The translations under genes and the position numbers were made by a program. Of a DNA stretch of 64,000 bases, positions 38,204 through 47,604 are shown in pieces. The notes under the pieces are model-generated. The model did not search any database and was not told the DNA's origin. It saw only the letters and a list, made by a program, of their open reading frames with translations. The stretch's first letter is position 1. Each line of letters opens with the position of its first letter. The DNA comes from Salinispirillum sp. LH 10-3-1 (GTDB lineage Bacteria; Pseudomonadota; Gammaproteobacteria; Pseudomonadales; Natronospirillaceae), in contig NZ_CP101717.1 in NCBI RefSeq assembly GCF_030643825.1, positions 2,232,001-2,296,000 of the forward strand. Direction: 5' to 3'.

Positions 38204-39637
38204 ATGGAATGGGAAATCGTCATCGGCCTGGAAGTGCACGCTCAGCTTTCAACCAACACCAAGATTTTTTCCGGTGCCAGCACCAAGTTTGGCGCTGCAC
38301 CCAACACGCAAGCATGCTCGGTAGACCTCGGTTTGCCGGGCGTACTGCCCGTATTCAATGAAAACGCCCTGCGCAAAGCCGTGTCGTTTGGTCTCGCTAT
38401 TGGCGCAGAAATAGGCAAGCGCTCGGCGTTTGACCGTAAGAACTATTTTTATCCTGACTTGCCGAAAGGCTACCAGATCACCCAAATGGACCACCCGATC
38501 GTGGGCAAGGGTGAAGTCGAGATCATGCTGGAAGACGGCACGCTGAAGCGTGTCGGCGTTACCCGCGCCCACTTGGAAGAAGACGCGGGTAAATCACTGC
38601 ATGAAGACTTCCAAGGTATGACCGGCATCGACTTGAACCGTGCGGGCACGCCGCTGCTTGAAATTGTTTCTGAGCCGGACATCCGCAGCGCCAAGGAAGC
38701 CGTGGCCTATCTGAAAAAGATCCACAGCATCATCACCTATGTGGGCGTTTCCGACGGCAACATGGCCGAAGGCTCGATGCGTTGCGACGCCAACGTATCC
38801 GTGCGACCCAAAGGCCAGCAAGAATACGGCACACGTTGCGAAATCAAGAACGTGAACTCATTCCGCTTCGTGGAACGCGCCATCAACTACGAAGTAGAAC
38901 GCCAGATCGCCATCATCGAAGACGGCGGTACTATCGTACAGGAAACTCGTCTGTACGATTCGGTACTGGATGAAACGCGCAGCATGCGCTCAAAAGAAGT
39001 GGCGAACGACTACCGCTACTTTCCTGAGCCTGATTTGTTGCCGGTAGAGATCGACGACGCCTACATCGAAGCGGTTCGTGCACAACTGCCTGAACTGCCC
39101 GATGCAAAGAAAGAACGCTTTATGTCGCAGTACGGCCTGAGCGAGTACGACGCTTTGATTTTGTCCACTACGCGCGACATTGCTGACTTCTTCGAAACCG
39201 TAGCTGATGTCAGCAAAGAGCCGAAGCTCTCCGCCAACTGGGTAATGGGCGATCTCACAGCAGTACTGAACAAAACCAATACACCAATTGGTAAAAGTCC
39301 TGTATCAGCGGCAGATCTGGGTCAATTAATACAGCGTATTACCGATAACACTATATCTTCAAAGATTGCTAAAACAGTTTTTGAAGCCATGGTGAATGGT
39401 GAAGGCTCGCCAGATCAAGTCATTGAAAAGCAAGGTTTGAAGCAGGTCAGCGACACCGGTGCTATTGAAGCAATGATCGACGAAGTCATCGCTGCGAGCC
39501 CACAACAACTGGCGGATTACCGTGGTGGTAAAGACAAGTTGTTCGGCTACTTTGTCGGTCAGGTGATGAAGGCCTCTAAAGGCCAAGCAAACCCGGCGCT
39601 GGTGAATGACATCCTGAAACAGAAGCTGGACGGCTAA
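38204..39637 (+). CDS. gatB: Aspartyl/glutamyl-tRNA amidotransferase subunit B
   Basis: A 477-residue kinase/transamidase subunit that activates the misacylated tRNA and attaches the amide. It starts [15 protein letters not shown] and has the zinc-site-like region [31 protein letters not shown]. Further markers are [19 protein letters not shown] and [15 protein letters not shown]. The C-terminal YqeY-like tail binds tRNA. It is three bases from gatA and full length. Confidence 0.98.
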   Translation: MEWEIVIGLEVHAQLSTNTKIFSGASTKFGAAPNTQACSVDLGLPGVLPVFNENALRKAVSFGLAIGAEIGKRSAFDRKNYFYPDLPKGYQITQMDHPIVGKGEVEIMLEDGTLKRVGVTRAHLEEDAGKSLHEDFQGMTGIDLNRAGTPLLEIVSEPDIRSAKEAVAYLKKIHSIITYVGVSDGNMAEGSMRCDANVSVRPKGQQEYGTRCEIKNVNSFRFVERAINYEVERQIAIIEDGGTIVQETRLYDSVLDETRSMRSKEVANDYRYFPEPDLLPVEIDDAYIEAVRAQLPELPDAKKERFMSQYGLSEYDALILSTTRDIADFFETVADVSKEPKLSANWVMGDLTAVLNKTNTPIGKSPVSAADLGQLIQRITDNTISSKIAKTVFEAMVNGEGSPDQVIEKQGLKQVSDTGAIEAMIDEVIAASPQQLADYRGGKDKLFGYFVGQVMKASKGQANPALVNDILKQKLDG

Positions 39638-39664
39638 ACGTTGGGCTTGTCGTAGAAGGACAGC

Positions 39665-39731
39665 AGTAGGGCGGGTATTTACACCCGCTTGTACGTCTTG
39701 GGTTGCTTTTGCAAAGTGCACCCGCCCTACT
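39665..39731. repeat. Nested inverted repeat between gatB and the TRAP cluster
   Basis: Perfect 12-base outer arms AGTAGGGCGGGT (39665-39676) and ACCCGCCCTACT (39720-39731). A shorter hairpin uses part of the left arm: GCGGGT (39671-39676) with ACCCGC (39683-39688). The two folds exclude each other. It has no T tract. Its core is related to the repeat at 10557-10582. Confidence 0.55.
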
Positions 39732-39803
39732 CTCTGTCATCCGCTTGCAACGTCTGGGCTATACTGTCAGAGCGACCTAGCAACCAATTAAGGGGTTTGT
39801 ATT

Positions 39804-40778
39804 ATGGTTCGTGCATTATTCTTCGTATTACTGGTATGGCCGGTTATCGCAACGGCCAACACCACACTGAAGATTTCGACCGCTTACCCTGCGGGTACTT
39901 TCGCCGTTGAGCAGTTACGCCTTGCCGGTGAAGATATTTTAAAAGGAACCGAAGGGCGTGTGCGACTGCAAATCTACCCCGGTGGGGTCATGGGCGATGA
40001 CCAAGCCGTGCAGCGGCGCATTCGCATCGGCCAACTTGATGGCATGGTCGCTCAAAGTGGCGCCATCAGTAATTTGCATGGCGATCTACAACTCTACAGC
40101 CTACCCTTCCTCTTTGATTCGCCTGCCGACGTTGATCGTTTACGCGAACAATGGGACAGCAAGCTTTTGGACCGTTTGAACTCGCTGGGCTGGCAAGGTT
40201 ACGGGCCGATTGACGGCGGCTTCGCCTATATCATGTCGCAAGATCCTATTCAGAATAAGCAGGACTTAAATTCGGCCCGCCTGTGGGTGCCAGCGAATTC
40301 AACCGCACCGCTCTTTGCGCAAGCACTCGGCGTTCGCCCCATTGCGCTTCCTATTGGCGAAGTGCTAACCAGCCTCACCACCGGCGGTATCGACAGCATT
40401 GTATCGCCCGTCCCTGCAGCACTTACCTTGCAGTGGTTTTCACGGGTTGACTATCTAGTCAATCAACCGGTGATTTATACCTACGCTTTGGTACTCTTGT
40501 CAGAGCGTTCGTTTCGCGGCATTTCCGATGCCGACCGTGATGTTATAGATGCCGCATTGAGTCGCTACGCGGCGGATATGGATAACCGGAGCCGCCGAGA
40601 CAACGCTGCAGCACTTAATGCCATAGAGCAGCAAAATGTGCGCATACTGCCGTCTAACGAGAGCATCCGCGAAAGCTTTTTGGCCTCTCGCGCAGACGTA
40701 TATCGCCTGCTGCGTGATCAAGGCGCCTTGTCTAACGACGGTTTAGATGCCGCCATCGACTTTATTTCAGCCATGTAA
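39804..40778 (+). CDS. TRAP transporter substrate-binding protein (DctP family), first copy
   Basis: A 324-residue periplasmic protein with a signal peptide ending at ATA or ATANT. The family core LQIYPGGVMGDDQAVQRRIRIGQLDGM is followed by the hinge region GGIDSIVSPVPAALTLQWFSRVDYL. The conserved Arg that grips the carboxylate of the substrate lies in the VRLQIYPGG or LWVPANS region; the exact residue cannot be set without an alignment. It is the first of two binding proteins in the cluster and is separated from the second by a lipoprotein gene. Confidence 0.9.
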   Translation: MVRALFFVLLVWPVIATANTTLKISTAYPAGTFAVEQLRLAGEDILKGTEGRVRLQIYPGGVMGDDQAVQRRIRIGQLDGMVAQSGAISNLHGDLQLYSLPFLFDSPADVDRLREQWDSKLLDRLNSLGWQGYGPIDGGFAYIMSQDPIQNKQDLNSARLWVPANSTAPLFAQALGVRPIALPIGEVLTSLTTGGIDSIVSPVPAALTLQWFSRVDYLVNQPVIYTYALVLLSERSFRGISDADRDVIDAALSRYAADMDNRSRRDNAAALNAIEQQNVRILPSNESIRESFLASRADVYRLLRDQGALSNDGLDAAIDFISAM

Positions 40779-40793
40779 TTTACTGTGGTCGCC

Positions 40794-40840
40794 GGGGCGG
40801 AAACGCCCCATAGGATAGCTAGCCTCTGGCAGCTTTTTTT
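40794..40840 (+). terminator. Stem-loop and T tract after the first TRAP binding protein
   Basis: A GGGGCG-GAAA-CGCCCC hairpin at 40794-40809 with a GNRA-type loop is followed by a second stem at 40817-40834 (AGCT-A-GCC with GGC-AGCT, one bulged A). The second stem runs directly into seven T residues. It may reduce read-through from the first gene into the rest of the cluster. Confidence 0.6.
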
Positions 40841-40885
40841 CACGCAGGATAAACTGCCACCTCTACATCGACAGGGCGTCAATTA

Positions 40886-41719
40886 ATGCTACGTATACTT
40901 GTTTCCATCGCAGCCTGCCTCGTAGTGACTGGTTGTGCAACCACTCGCTTACCCGGCAACATCGCCGACGGCATCTTAAGCAATACCGACCTAGAAGTGG
41001 TTGGAGACGGGCTCCCAACCTATCTCATCACACTGGATGGCCTCGTCAATACCTACCCACGGCGAGTCGGCATACTAGCCACTGCCGCCGAGCTGAACAG
41101 TGCCTATGCGGGCGTGTTTGTCGAATCGCCCGAACGTCAACGCCATTTCACTGCCAAAGCGCTGGACCTATCTATGCGCGCGGCGTGCCGTGATATTCGC
41201 GCACTGTGCAACCCGCGCCAACAAACGGTGATTGAGCTGGAAGAGAATCTGGCGAATATCAACCGTACCCGACACGCCGAGTCGCTCTATCTGCTCGGCT
41301 CCACTTGGGCCAGCTACATTCAAACTCACAGCGATGACTGGAACGCCGTTGCCGAGTTAGCCAAGGTGCAACGCATCCTGGAACGCCAAGTTCTGCTGGA
41401 CCCTTCTTACAGTAACGGTATGGGCCAACTGTATTTAGGCGTACTGGCCAGTTTGCTGCCGCCAGCATTGGGAGGGCAGCCGGAAATCGCCCGTACCTAC
41501 TTCGAATCAGCGATAGAACAGTCCGAAGGGCGTAATCTCATCGTAAAGGTGTATTATGCGCAGCAATATGCGCGTCTACTCTTTGACCAAGAGCTGCACG
41601 ATCGCTTATTGAAAGAGGTGTTGGCTGCCGACCCTCGAGCCGGCACACTGACGTTGCAGAACACCTATGCACAGCAGTTAGCCGCCGAGTTGCTTGAATC
41701 TGGCCAGTACTATTTCTAA
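40886..41719 (+). CDS. TatT-like TRAP-associated lipoprotein
   Basis: A 277-residue protein with a lipoprotein signal (LVVTGC, Cys17). The helical pattern ELNSAYAGVFVESPERQRHFTAKALDLSMRAACRDI and later YLGVLASLLPPALGGQPEIARTYFESAIEQSEGRN fits the TatT family. TatT trimers of TPR-like helices pair with DctP-type binding proteins and may hand over hydrophobic ligands. Placement between two DctP genes supports the call. Confidence 0.8.
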   Translation: MLRILVSIAACLVVTGCATTRLPGNIADGILSNTDLEVVGDGLPTYLITLDGLVNTYPRRVGILATAAELNSAYAGVFVESPERQRHFTAKALDLSMRAACRDIRALCNPRQQTVIELEENLANINRTRHAESLYLLGSTWASYIQTHSDDWNAVAELAKVQRILERQVLLDPSYSNGMGQLYLGVLASLLPPALGGQPEIARTYFESAIEQSEGRNLIVKVYYAQQYARLLFDQELHDRLLKEVLAADPRAGTLTLQNTYAQQLAAELLESGQYYF

Positions 41720-41781
41720 TAAGCCACTGGTCAAGACAAAGCAGCTGGCCTATTGAAACTTTTTTTGCACGGAGCGTCTGA

Positions 41782-42777
41782 ATGATTCATCGACTGTGTC
41801 TGGGTGTGTCAGCCCTATTGTTGGCCACATCCCTTTCTGCCATGGAACTGAAAATTTCTACCCTGTATCCAGACGGCACGGCCGAAGTCAATGCACTGAA
41901 GCGCGCCAGCACTCTGATTCAGCAGGAAACCAACGGCCGCGTCAGTATTCGGGTATACCCCGGCGGTGTCATGGGTGACGACCAAGCGGTCGAGCGGCGG
42001 ATTCGTATAGGCCAACTGCACGGGGCCCTGGTGCAAACGGGCGCCCTATCAAACGTCTTCCCAGATGTTCAGGTGCTGAATGCGCCCTTTGCGTTCAGCA
42101 ACTACGACGAAGTGGATTATGTGCGCGCTGAGCTTGATCAAGACATTGCCGATGCCTTGCGTGAACGCCAATACCACACCTTTGGTTTCGTCGACGGCGG
42201 CTTTGCCTATGTGATGAGCAAATCGCCTGTTGCATCAGTCGACGATCTTAAGAGGCAGAAGCTATGGCTGCCGGCCAATGACCGTTTCTCTGAGCAAGTG
42301 GCTAGATCCTTCGGTATATCGCCCATCATCTTGGGCATCTCAGAAGTCCTGACATCACTGCAAACGGGCACTGTCGACGCCATTATTGGGCCGCCGGCCG
42401 CCGCCTTAACGCTGCAATGGTTCTCCCGCGTGGACTATCTCACTGACATGCCGCTGATCTACACCGTCGGCACACTGTACATTCACGACCGCCATTTTTC
42501 TCGCCTCTCCGCTGATGACCAAGCCGTGGTCACGCGTATTCTTAACGATGCCTTTAAGGAGCTGGACCGCAACAGCCGCCAGAACAATCGACGAGCGTAC
42601 GAGGCCTTATTGAATCAAAACATTCGCGAGGTCAATCTGTCGCCAGATCAAGTGGAGAGCATCCGTGCGAACGCGGATCAGGCGTATCAGATCCTGGTGA
42701 ACTCGGGTGAATTTTCACAAGAGTGGCTTGATCGGTTTCTAGCGACATTAGCTGCTTACCGTCAGGAGCAGATGTGA
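41782..42777 (+). CDS. TRAP transporter substrate-binding protein (DctP family), second copy
   Basis: A 331-residue paralogue of the protein 1 kb upstream. Both share VxIRVYPGGVMGDDQAVxRRIRIGQL, VDGGFAYVMS and PxAALTLQWFSRVDYL. It has its own signal peptide (LCLGVSALLLATSLSAM). Its stop overlaps the GTG start of the small permease gene by four bases (GTGA), so this copy, not the first, is coupled to the permeases. Confidence 0.9.
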   Translation: MIHRLCLGVSALLLATSLSAMELKISTLYPDGTAEVNALKRASTLIQQETNGRVSIRVYPGGVMGDDQAVERRIRIGQLHGALVQTGALSNVFPDVQVLNAPFAFSNYDEVDYVRAELDQDIADALRERQYHTFGFVDGGFAYVMSKSPVASVDDLKRQKLWLPANDRFSEQVARSFGISPIILGISEVLTSLQTGTVDAIIGPPAAALTLQWFSRVDYLTDMPLIYTVGTLYIHDRHFSRLSADDQAVVTRILNDAFKELDRNSRQNNRRAYEALLNQNIREVNLSPDQVESIRANADQAYQILVNSGEFSQEWLDRFLATLAAYRQEQM

Positions 42778-43268
42778 TCCAACGCGCCCGCACACTGTTT
42801 CATTGGCTAGAAGATGGCTTGCTGGTCAGTGTATTCGTCACCATGCTGGTACTCGCCATCACGCAAATCGTGGTACGCAACACCTTTGACTTTTCCTGGT
42901 CTTGGATTGATCCACTGAACCGCATCGGGGTGCTGTGGATTGCCCTACTGGGCGCCATGATTGGCGCGCGGCGCAATAACCACATCAAGATTGATTTGGC
43001 CACGCAACTTTTGCCTCCGGCCTTGTCCGTTCCCATTAATCGTTTGGTCGCCGCCCTGAGCAGCGTCGCGTTGGCGATGTTAGCTTGGCATACTTGGCGC
43101 CTGGTGTTGGACGAGAAGGCCTTTGGCTCTCCGGCGTTCAATGGCTTACCCGCATGGCCCTTCCAAACCATTATGCCTATAGCATTTGGCATCATGGCCA
43201 TCCGCTATTTTTGGATGATTTTTTGGCCCATAGTACCCGACAGTGAAGACGAGGCCAGCGCCGAATGA
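42774..43268 (+). CDS. TRAP transporter small permease (DctQ family)
   Basis: A 164-residue membrane protein with four hydrophobic segments. NRIGVLWIALLGAMIGARRNNHIKIDLATQLLP matches the DctQ core. It starts with GTG overlapping the binding protein stop and ends with an ATGA overlap into dctM. It is needed for stable transport by the large subunit. Confidence 0.9.
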   Translation: MIQRARTLFHWLEDGLLVSVFVTMLVLAITQIVVRNTFDFSWSWIDPLNRIGVLWIALLGAMIGARRNNHIKIDLATQLLPPALSVPINRLVAALSSVALAMLAWHTWRLVLDEKAFGSPAFNGLPAWPFQTIMPIAFGIMAIRYFWMIFWPIVPDSEDEASAE

Positions 43269-44542
43269 ATCAAGCCATTTACGTGGGCATCATACTGATT
43301 GCCCTCTTAGGTATGCCGCTGTTCCTGGTGTTGTTGACCGTTGCCGGTGTCGGCTTCAGCTTTGCGGATATTGACCTCATAGTCATTGGTATTGAGCTAT
43401 ATCGTATCACCGATTCAACGGTACTCATGGCCCTACCGCTGTTCGCTTTCGCCGGTTTCCTGCTCAGCGAGTCGAATACTGCACAACGCCTTGTGCGCCT
43501 ATCGCGTGCCGCCTTGGGTTGGATGCCTGGCGGCATGATGCTGATTGCCTTGCTGACCTGCGCCTTCTTCACCATGTTAACGGGCGGCTCTGGGGTCACC
43601 ATCGTCGCACTGGGGGCTCTGCTCTACCCGGCCTTAACGCAAAGCAACTACGAACCGCGTTTTAGCTTAGGGCTGCTGACCACGTCCGGTAGCTTAGGCT
43701 TATTGTTGCCTCCGGCGATCCCGCTGATCCTGTACGGCATCATTGCGCAGCAAATGGACATTCCCGGCGTCGACATCGTTGACCTGTTCATCGCTGGTTT
43801 GATTCCGGCGTTGCTGATGATCCTCGCTCTGTACGGCTATGGCCTGTGGGCCAACCGGCGTCAACCCATTGAGCTGGTGCCGTTTAACTGGCAGGAATGT
43901 AAAGTCGCCCTGCGCGAAACCGTCTGGGAATTGCTCATTCCAGTGATTGTGCTGGGTGGTGTATTCAGTGGCTTCTTCGTTCTTTCAGAGGCCGCAGCGG
44001 TAACGGCTTTGTACGTTTTGATTATCGAAACCTTCGTCTACCGCGAAATCACCGCTCGCGCCTTGCTCAAGGCCATGCGAGAAAGCTTGATCATGGTGGG
44101 TGGCATCCTATTGATTCTCGGCTCCGCCATGGCCTTCACCAATCTCCTGGTATTCAACAACGTACCTTTTATGTTGTTTGATCTGATCGGCGACCGAGTC
44201 ACCAATCCTTGGGTCTTTCTGATATTACTGAATATCTTGTTGCTGATTCTCGGCGCATTTCTCGATATTTTTGCCGCGTTGGTCATCATGGTGCCATTGA
44301 TTTTGCCGCTCGCCATGAAGTTCGGCATCGACCCAATTCACCTAGGCGTCATCTTTGTCGCCAATATGCAGATCGGTTACTTCACGCCTCCGGTCGGCAT
44401 GAACTTATTCATCGCCAGCTACCGCTTCAAAAAGCCCATTGGTGAACTGTACCGAGCTACCCTACCCTTTCTCGGTGTTTTGCTGGCAGTGGTGTTATTG
44501 ATCACTTACGTACCTTGGCTTAGCCTCGTGTTTGTACGCTGA
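43265..44542 (+). CDS. TRAP transporter large permease (DctM family)
   Basis: A 425-residue membrane protein with about twelve hydrophobic segments. The conserved GFLLSES, MLTGGSGVTIVALGALLYPAL and GLLLPPAIPLILYG are present, as is ILGAFLDIFAALVIMVPLILP. It drives uptake with a sodium or proton gradient. The substrate is unknown; TatT-linked TRAP systems are suspected to take up amphipathic carboxylates. Confidence 0.92.
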   Translation: MNQAIYVGIILIALLGMPLFLVLLTVAGVGFSFADIDLIVIGIELYRITDSTVLMALPLFAFAGFLLSESNTAQRLVRLSRAALGWMPGGMMLIALLTCAFFTMLTGGSGVTIVALGALLYPALTQSNYEPRFSLGLLTTSGSLGLLLPPAIPLILYGIIAQQMDIPGVDIVDLFIAGLIPALLMILALYGYGLWANRRQPIELVPFNWQECKVALRETVWELLIPVIVLGGVFSGFFVLSEAAAVTALYVLIIETFVYREITARALLKAMRESLIMVGGILLILGSAMAFTNLLVFNNVPFMLFDLIGDRVTNPWVFLILLNILLLILGAFLDIFAALVIMVPLILPLAMKFGIDPIHLGVIFVANMQIGYFTPPVGMNLFIASYRFKKPIGELYRATLPFLGVLLAVVLLITYVPWLSLVFVR

Positions 44543-44554
44543 CAAGGAGTTGCC

Positions 44555-45178
44555 ATGGCCAGCCATTTCTTCGCTTACCTAAATCGCCTGCGCTGGATAA
44601 AACGCTGGGGACTGAAGCGCAATGTCGTGGACGAAAACGTGATGGAGCACAGTTGGCAAGTTGCGACCATTGCGCATGCGTTGGCCCTAATCAAAAACCG
44701 TTACTTCGATGGGCAGGTTAATGCTGAAAAAGTCGCCGTTCTGGGGCTCTACCATGATGTCAGTGAAGTGATCACGGGTGACATGCCGACCCCCATCAAA
44801 TACCATTCACCCACCATTACCCAAGCGTATAAGGCGGTTGAATCTGAGGCGGAGAAAGAAATCCTCGGATATTTGCCGTCTGAACTTCAACCGGATTATC
44901 GCAGCCTACTGCTGCATGAAGAGGCTGACCCTGAACACGCCAAGCTCGTGAAGTTTGCCGACATGATCAGCGCCTATTTAAAATGCCAAGCTGAGCTGGA
45001 TGCGGGGAATAAAGAATTCCACAGCGCCCACACACAGATAGAACGGCGCATTCGCGATACCGACGCCCCGGAGCTGCAATACTTTATGGCGCATTTTGTT
45101 GACGCCTACCAGTTGACACTGGACGACTTACTCAGCACACACGACCGCAGCCTACGTCAGCGGGACAGTAATAAATAG
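44555..45178 (+). CDS. yfbR: 5'-deoxynucleotidase YfbR
   Basis: A 207-residue HD-domain phosphohydrolase. It starts with HFFAYLNRLRWIKRWGLKRNVVDENVMEHSWQVA, has the metal-binding LYHDVSEVITGDMPTPIKY, and ends with KFADMISAYLKCQAELDAG. It removes phosphate from deoxynucleoside 5'-monophosphates. It is 12 bases downstream of the TRAP genes, with its own AAGGAG site. Confidence 0.93.
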   Translation: MASHFFAYLNRLRWIKRWGLKRNVVDENVMEHSWQVATIAHALALIKNRYFDGQVNAEKVAVLGLYHDVSEVITGDMPTPIKYHSPTITQAYKAVESEAEKEILGYLPSELQPDYRSLLLHEEADPEHAKLVKFADMISAYLKCQAELDAGNKEFHSAHTQIERRIRDTDAPELQYFMAHFVDAYQLTLDDLLSTHDRSLRQRDSNK

Positions 45179-45268
45179 CCAATGCGAGCGTGCGTTACGA
45201 AAAACTGATCTACACTTAAAGCGGCAGAAATACTCCAGACAGAACACAAGGAAAGAACGGAACTTCAC

Positions 45269-46900
45269 ATGGCTTTCGACAAATCAATTCAGTCGCTGCA
45301 TTACCTCGTGGTGGACGACTTCGCGAACGTGCGAAAATCGATTCGCAGTATGTTAGGACAACTCGGTGCCGCCAACGTGCATGAAGCAGGTAACGCCCTG
45401 CAAGCTAAAACGATACTGAAAGACATTCCCTGTGACATCGTCATCTGTGACTACAACCTTGGTGCAGGTCAGGATGGCCAGCAGTTGCTGGAAGAACTGC
45501 GCGCCAACGGTACCGTTAAATACACCACTCAGTGGGTGATGGTCACCGCCGAGACATCAAAAGACATGGTGATGGGCGCCGTCGAAACACACCCCGATGA
45601 CTATCTCGCCAAGCCTTTCGCCTTCGATACATTTAAACATCGACTGGAAAAGTGGGTAAAACGGCTAGAGGACCTCTATCCCTTGCTAACAGCAATGGAT
45701 CATAAAAAAGATGACGAAATACTCGCTGCTTGTGACAGCGTGGCTACAACCCACCCACGTCATCGCGCGTGGGCACGCAAGGTTCAAGTCAGTACACTGA
45801 TCGGCCAGAATAAATTAGAAGAAGCGGAAGCCGTATTGAACGAGCTGCTGGCTAAGCGGCCCCAGGACTGGGCTATTTTCGAAAAAGCGCGCATTCAGAT
45901 GAAGCGTAAAGAGTTCAAGAAAGCTAAGCCCTTACTTGAAGAAGTGCTGACGGCCAACCCTAATCACGTTGAAGCCTATGACAATTTGGCTACCTGCTAC
46001 CTCAATGAAGGCCAGGAAGAAGCGGCCCAGCGTGCCCTAATGAACGCCACTCGTGTGTCACCTCGCAACTTACAACGTCAAGTCAGACTGGGCGAGCTGG
46101 CGCGCAAGCACCACGACTACAACATCGCAGCCAAAGCCTATAAAGAGGTGCTCACGCTGGCTACCAATACTCGGCATGAAAACCCTGGGCATTTCATTCG
46201 CCTTGCGGACACACTCAACACCATGGCCAGTAAAGGCAGTGAGGGCGATCAACGTCGGGCCTCGAAAAGCGCCCTGGACGTCGCTCGTCGCATGATGGAT
46301 CGTTATCCGGAAGTACTGCCGGTGCAACTCAAAGGCCGACTGGTGATGTGTGAGTCACTGGATATTCAAGGCATGGAATCCGCCCGTGATGGCGAACTTA
46401 AGAAGGTCTTTGATATGTCCATGCGTCACGTGGAAGACCTCAAACCAGAAATGGCCATGGAGGTCGCTAAAACCTTCTATCAGTACGACAAGCAACGCTT
46501 GGGTGATGACTATGTAGACGCCCTCCGCCGCCAACACAAAGACGACATTTCGATTCAGCAACAACTCTTCATGTTACAAAGCGAGCCTTTATCCGAGTCA
46601 TCCAAACAGCGCGCCGGAGAACTGAACCACCAAGGTAATAGTCACTATCGAGATGGCGATTTCGACAGTGCGCTAAAGTACTTTGGTAAGGCATTGGATC
46701 ATTCACCGCGCCACCCGGGCTTGATACTCAACATGGTGCAAGCCCACATGAAGTTGTTTCAAGCAGACCATAATGCGAAACATCTACAAAGCATGGAGCG
46801 CTACCTTGACCGTCTGCTCTATTTGCCACCCGACCACTCACAACAAGAGCGCTTTCAGGCCCTGATGGTGCGCTTTAAAGCCCTAAAGCAGGAGAAGTAA
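45269..46900 (+). CDS. Response regulator with C-terminal TPR array
   Basis: A 543-residue protein with an N-terminal receiver domain (residues ~8-130). Asp16/Asp17, phospho-acceptor Asp61 (ICDYNLG), Thr93 region and Lys115 (AKPFAF) are all present, so it can be phosphorylated. The rest is helical with TPR repeats, for example VEAYDNLATCYLNEGQEEAAQ and ELNHQGNSHYRDGDFDSALKYFGKALD near the end. There is no DNA-binding or enzymatic output domain, so it must act by protein contacts. One base separates it from the kinase gene. Confidence 0.85.
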   Translation: MAFDKSIQSLHYLVVDDFANVRKSIRSMLGQLGAANVHEAGNALQAKTILKDIPCDIVICDYNLGAGQDGQQLLEELRANGTVKYTTQWVMVTAETSKDMVMGAVETHPDDYLAKPFAFDTFKHRLEKWVKRLEDLYPLLTAMDHKKDDEILAACDSVATTHPRHRAWARKVQVSTLIGQNKLEEAEAVLNELLAKRPQDWAIFEKARIQMKRKEFKKAKPLLEEVLTANPNHVEAYDNLATCYLNEGQEEAAQRALMNATRVSPRNLQRQVRLGELARKHHDYNIAAKAYKEVLTLATNTRHENPGHFIRLADTLNTMASKGSEGDQRRASKSALDVARRMMDRYPEVLPVQLKGRLVMCESLDIQGMESARDGELKKVFDMSMRHVEDLKPEMAMEVAKTFYQYDKQRLGDDYVDALRRQHKDDISIQQQLFMLQSEPLSESSKQRAGELNHQGNSHYRDGDFDSALKYFGKALDHSPRHPGLILNMVQAHMKLFQADHNAKHLQSMERYLDRLLYLPPDHSQQERFQALMVRFKALKQEK

Positions 46901-46901
46901 C

Positions 46902-47591
46902 ATGGCAACCGACAAGCTCGACATGGCAACCGTTCTTGCGTCTACCGTACACGACGTTAAAAATTCCTTGGGCCTGATCAGTAATCAAATTGAAGAAGTG
47001 ATTAACCAACTGGATCAAACCGACCCTGATGCGAGCAACAAATTGCGCCGTCTGCACATGGAAAGCAACCGTATCAATAGCGGGCTTAGCCACATGCTGG
47101 GCGTCTACCGAATCGATAACAAATTGCTGCATCCCAGCTTGGAGGAAGTACTGGTATTGGACGTACTGGAGGACGCCGCAGCGCGTTATGCCAGTACTAT
47201 GCAGAGTCAGAACATCAAGGTCACCGTTGAGTTAGAAGATGAGGACCTGACGTGGTACATGGACCCCTCATTGGTAGACCATGTACTCACCAATATCCTG
47301 ACCAACGCCATTCGCTATACGAAAGACTGGATCGGCCTCTCGGCGTGGGTCGAAGACGACATGCTGTGTATCGCCATAGATGACAACGGCAACGGCTATC
47401 CGGATGCCTTGCTCAACTGCCTGGCCCCCGACGCCAGCCTGCAGGTCAAAACCAGCAGCACCGGGCTGGGCATCTACTTTGCTAGCCGGATTGCCGGGCT
47501 ACACCGTGATGATAAGAGCCAGAAACAAGGCAAAATTGCCTTGATCAACAAAGCAGATGGTGGCGCTCGCTTTGCCTTATGGCTACCCTGA
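46902..47591 (+). CDS. Soluble sensor histidine kinase, short
   Basis: A 229-residue protein with no membrane segment or sensor domain. The H box is TVHDVKNSLGLI with His17. The ATPase has an N box (NILTNAIRYTKD), G1 (DDNGNGYP) and G2 (STGLGIYFASRI). Lack of an input domain suggests that it takes its signal from a partner. It is immediately downstream of the receiver-TPR gene and presumably phosphorylates it. Confidence 0.85.
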   Translation: MATDKLDMATVLASTVHDVKNSLGLISNQIEEVINQLDQTDPDASNKLRRLHMESNRINSGLSHMLGVYRIDNKLLHPSLEEVLVLDVLEDAAARYASTMQSQNIKVTVELEDEDLTWYMDPSLVDHVLTNILTNAIRYTKDWIGLSAWVEDDMLCIAIDDNGNGYPDALLNCLAPDASLQVKTSSTGLGIYFASRIAGLHRDDKSQKQGKIALINKADGGARFALWLP

Positions 47592-47604
47592 GCAGCCGAA
47601 CGAA

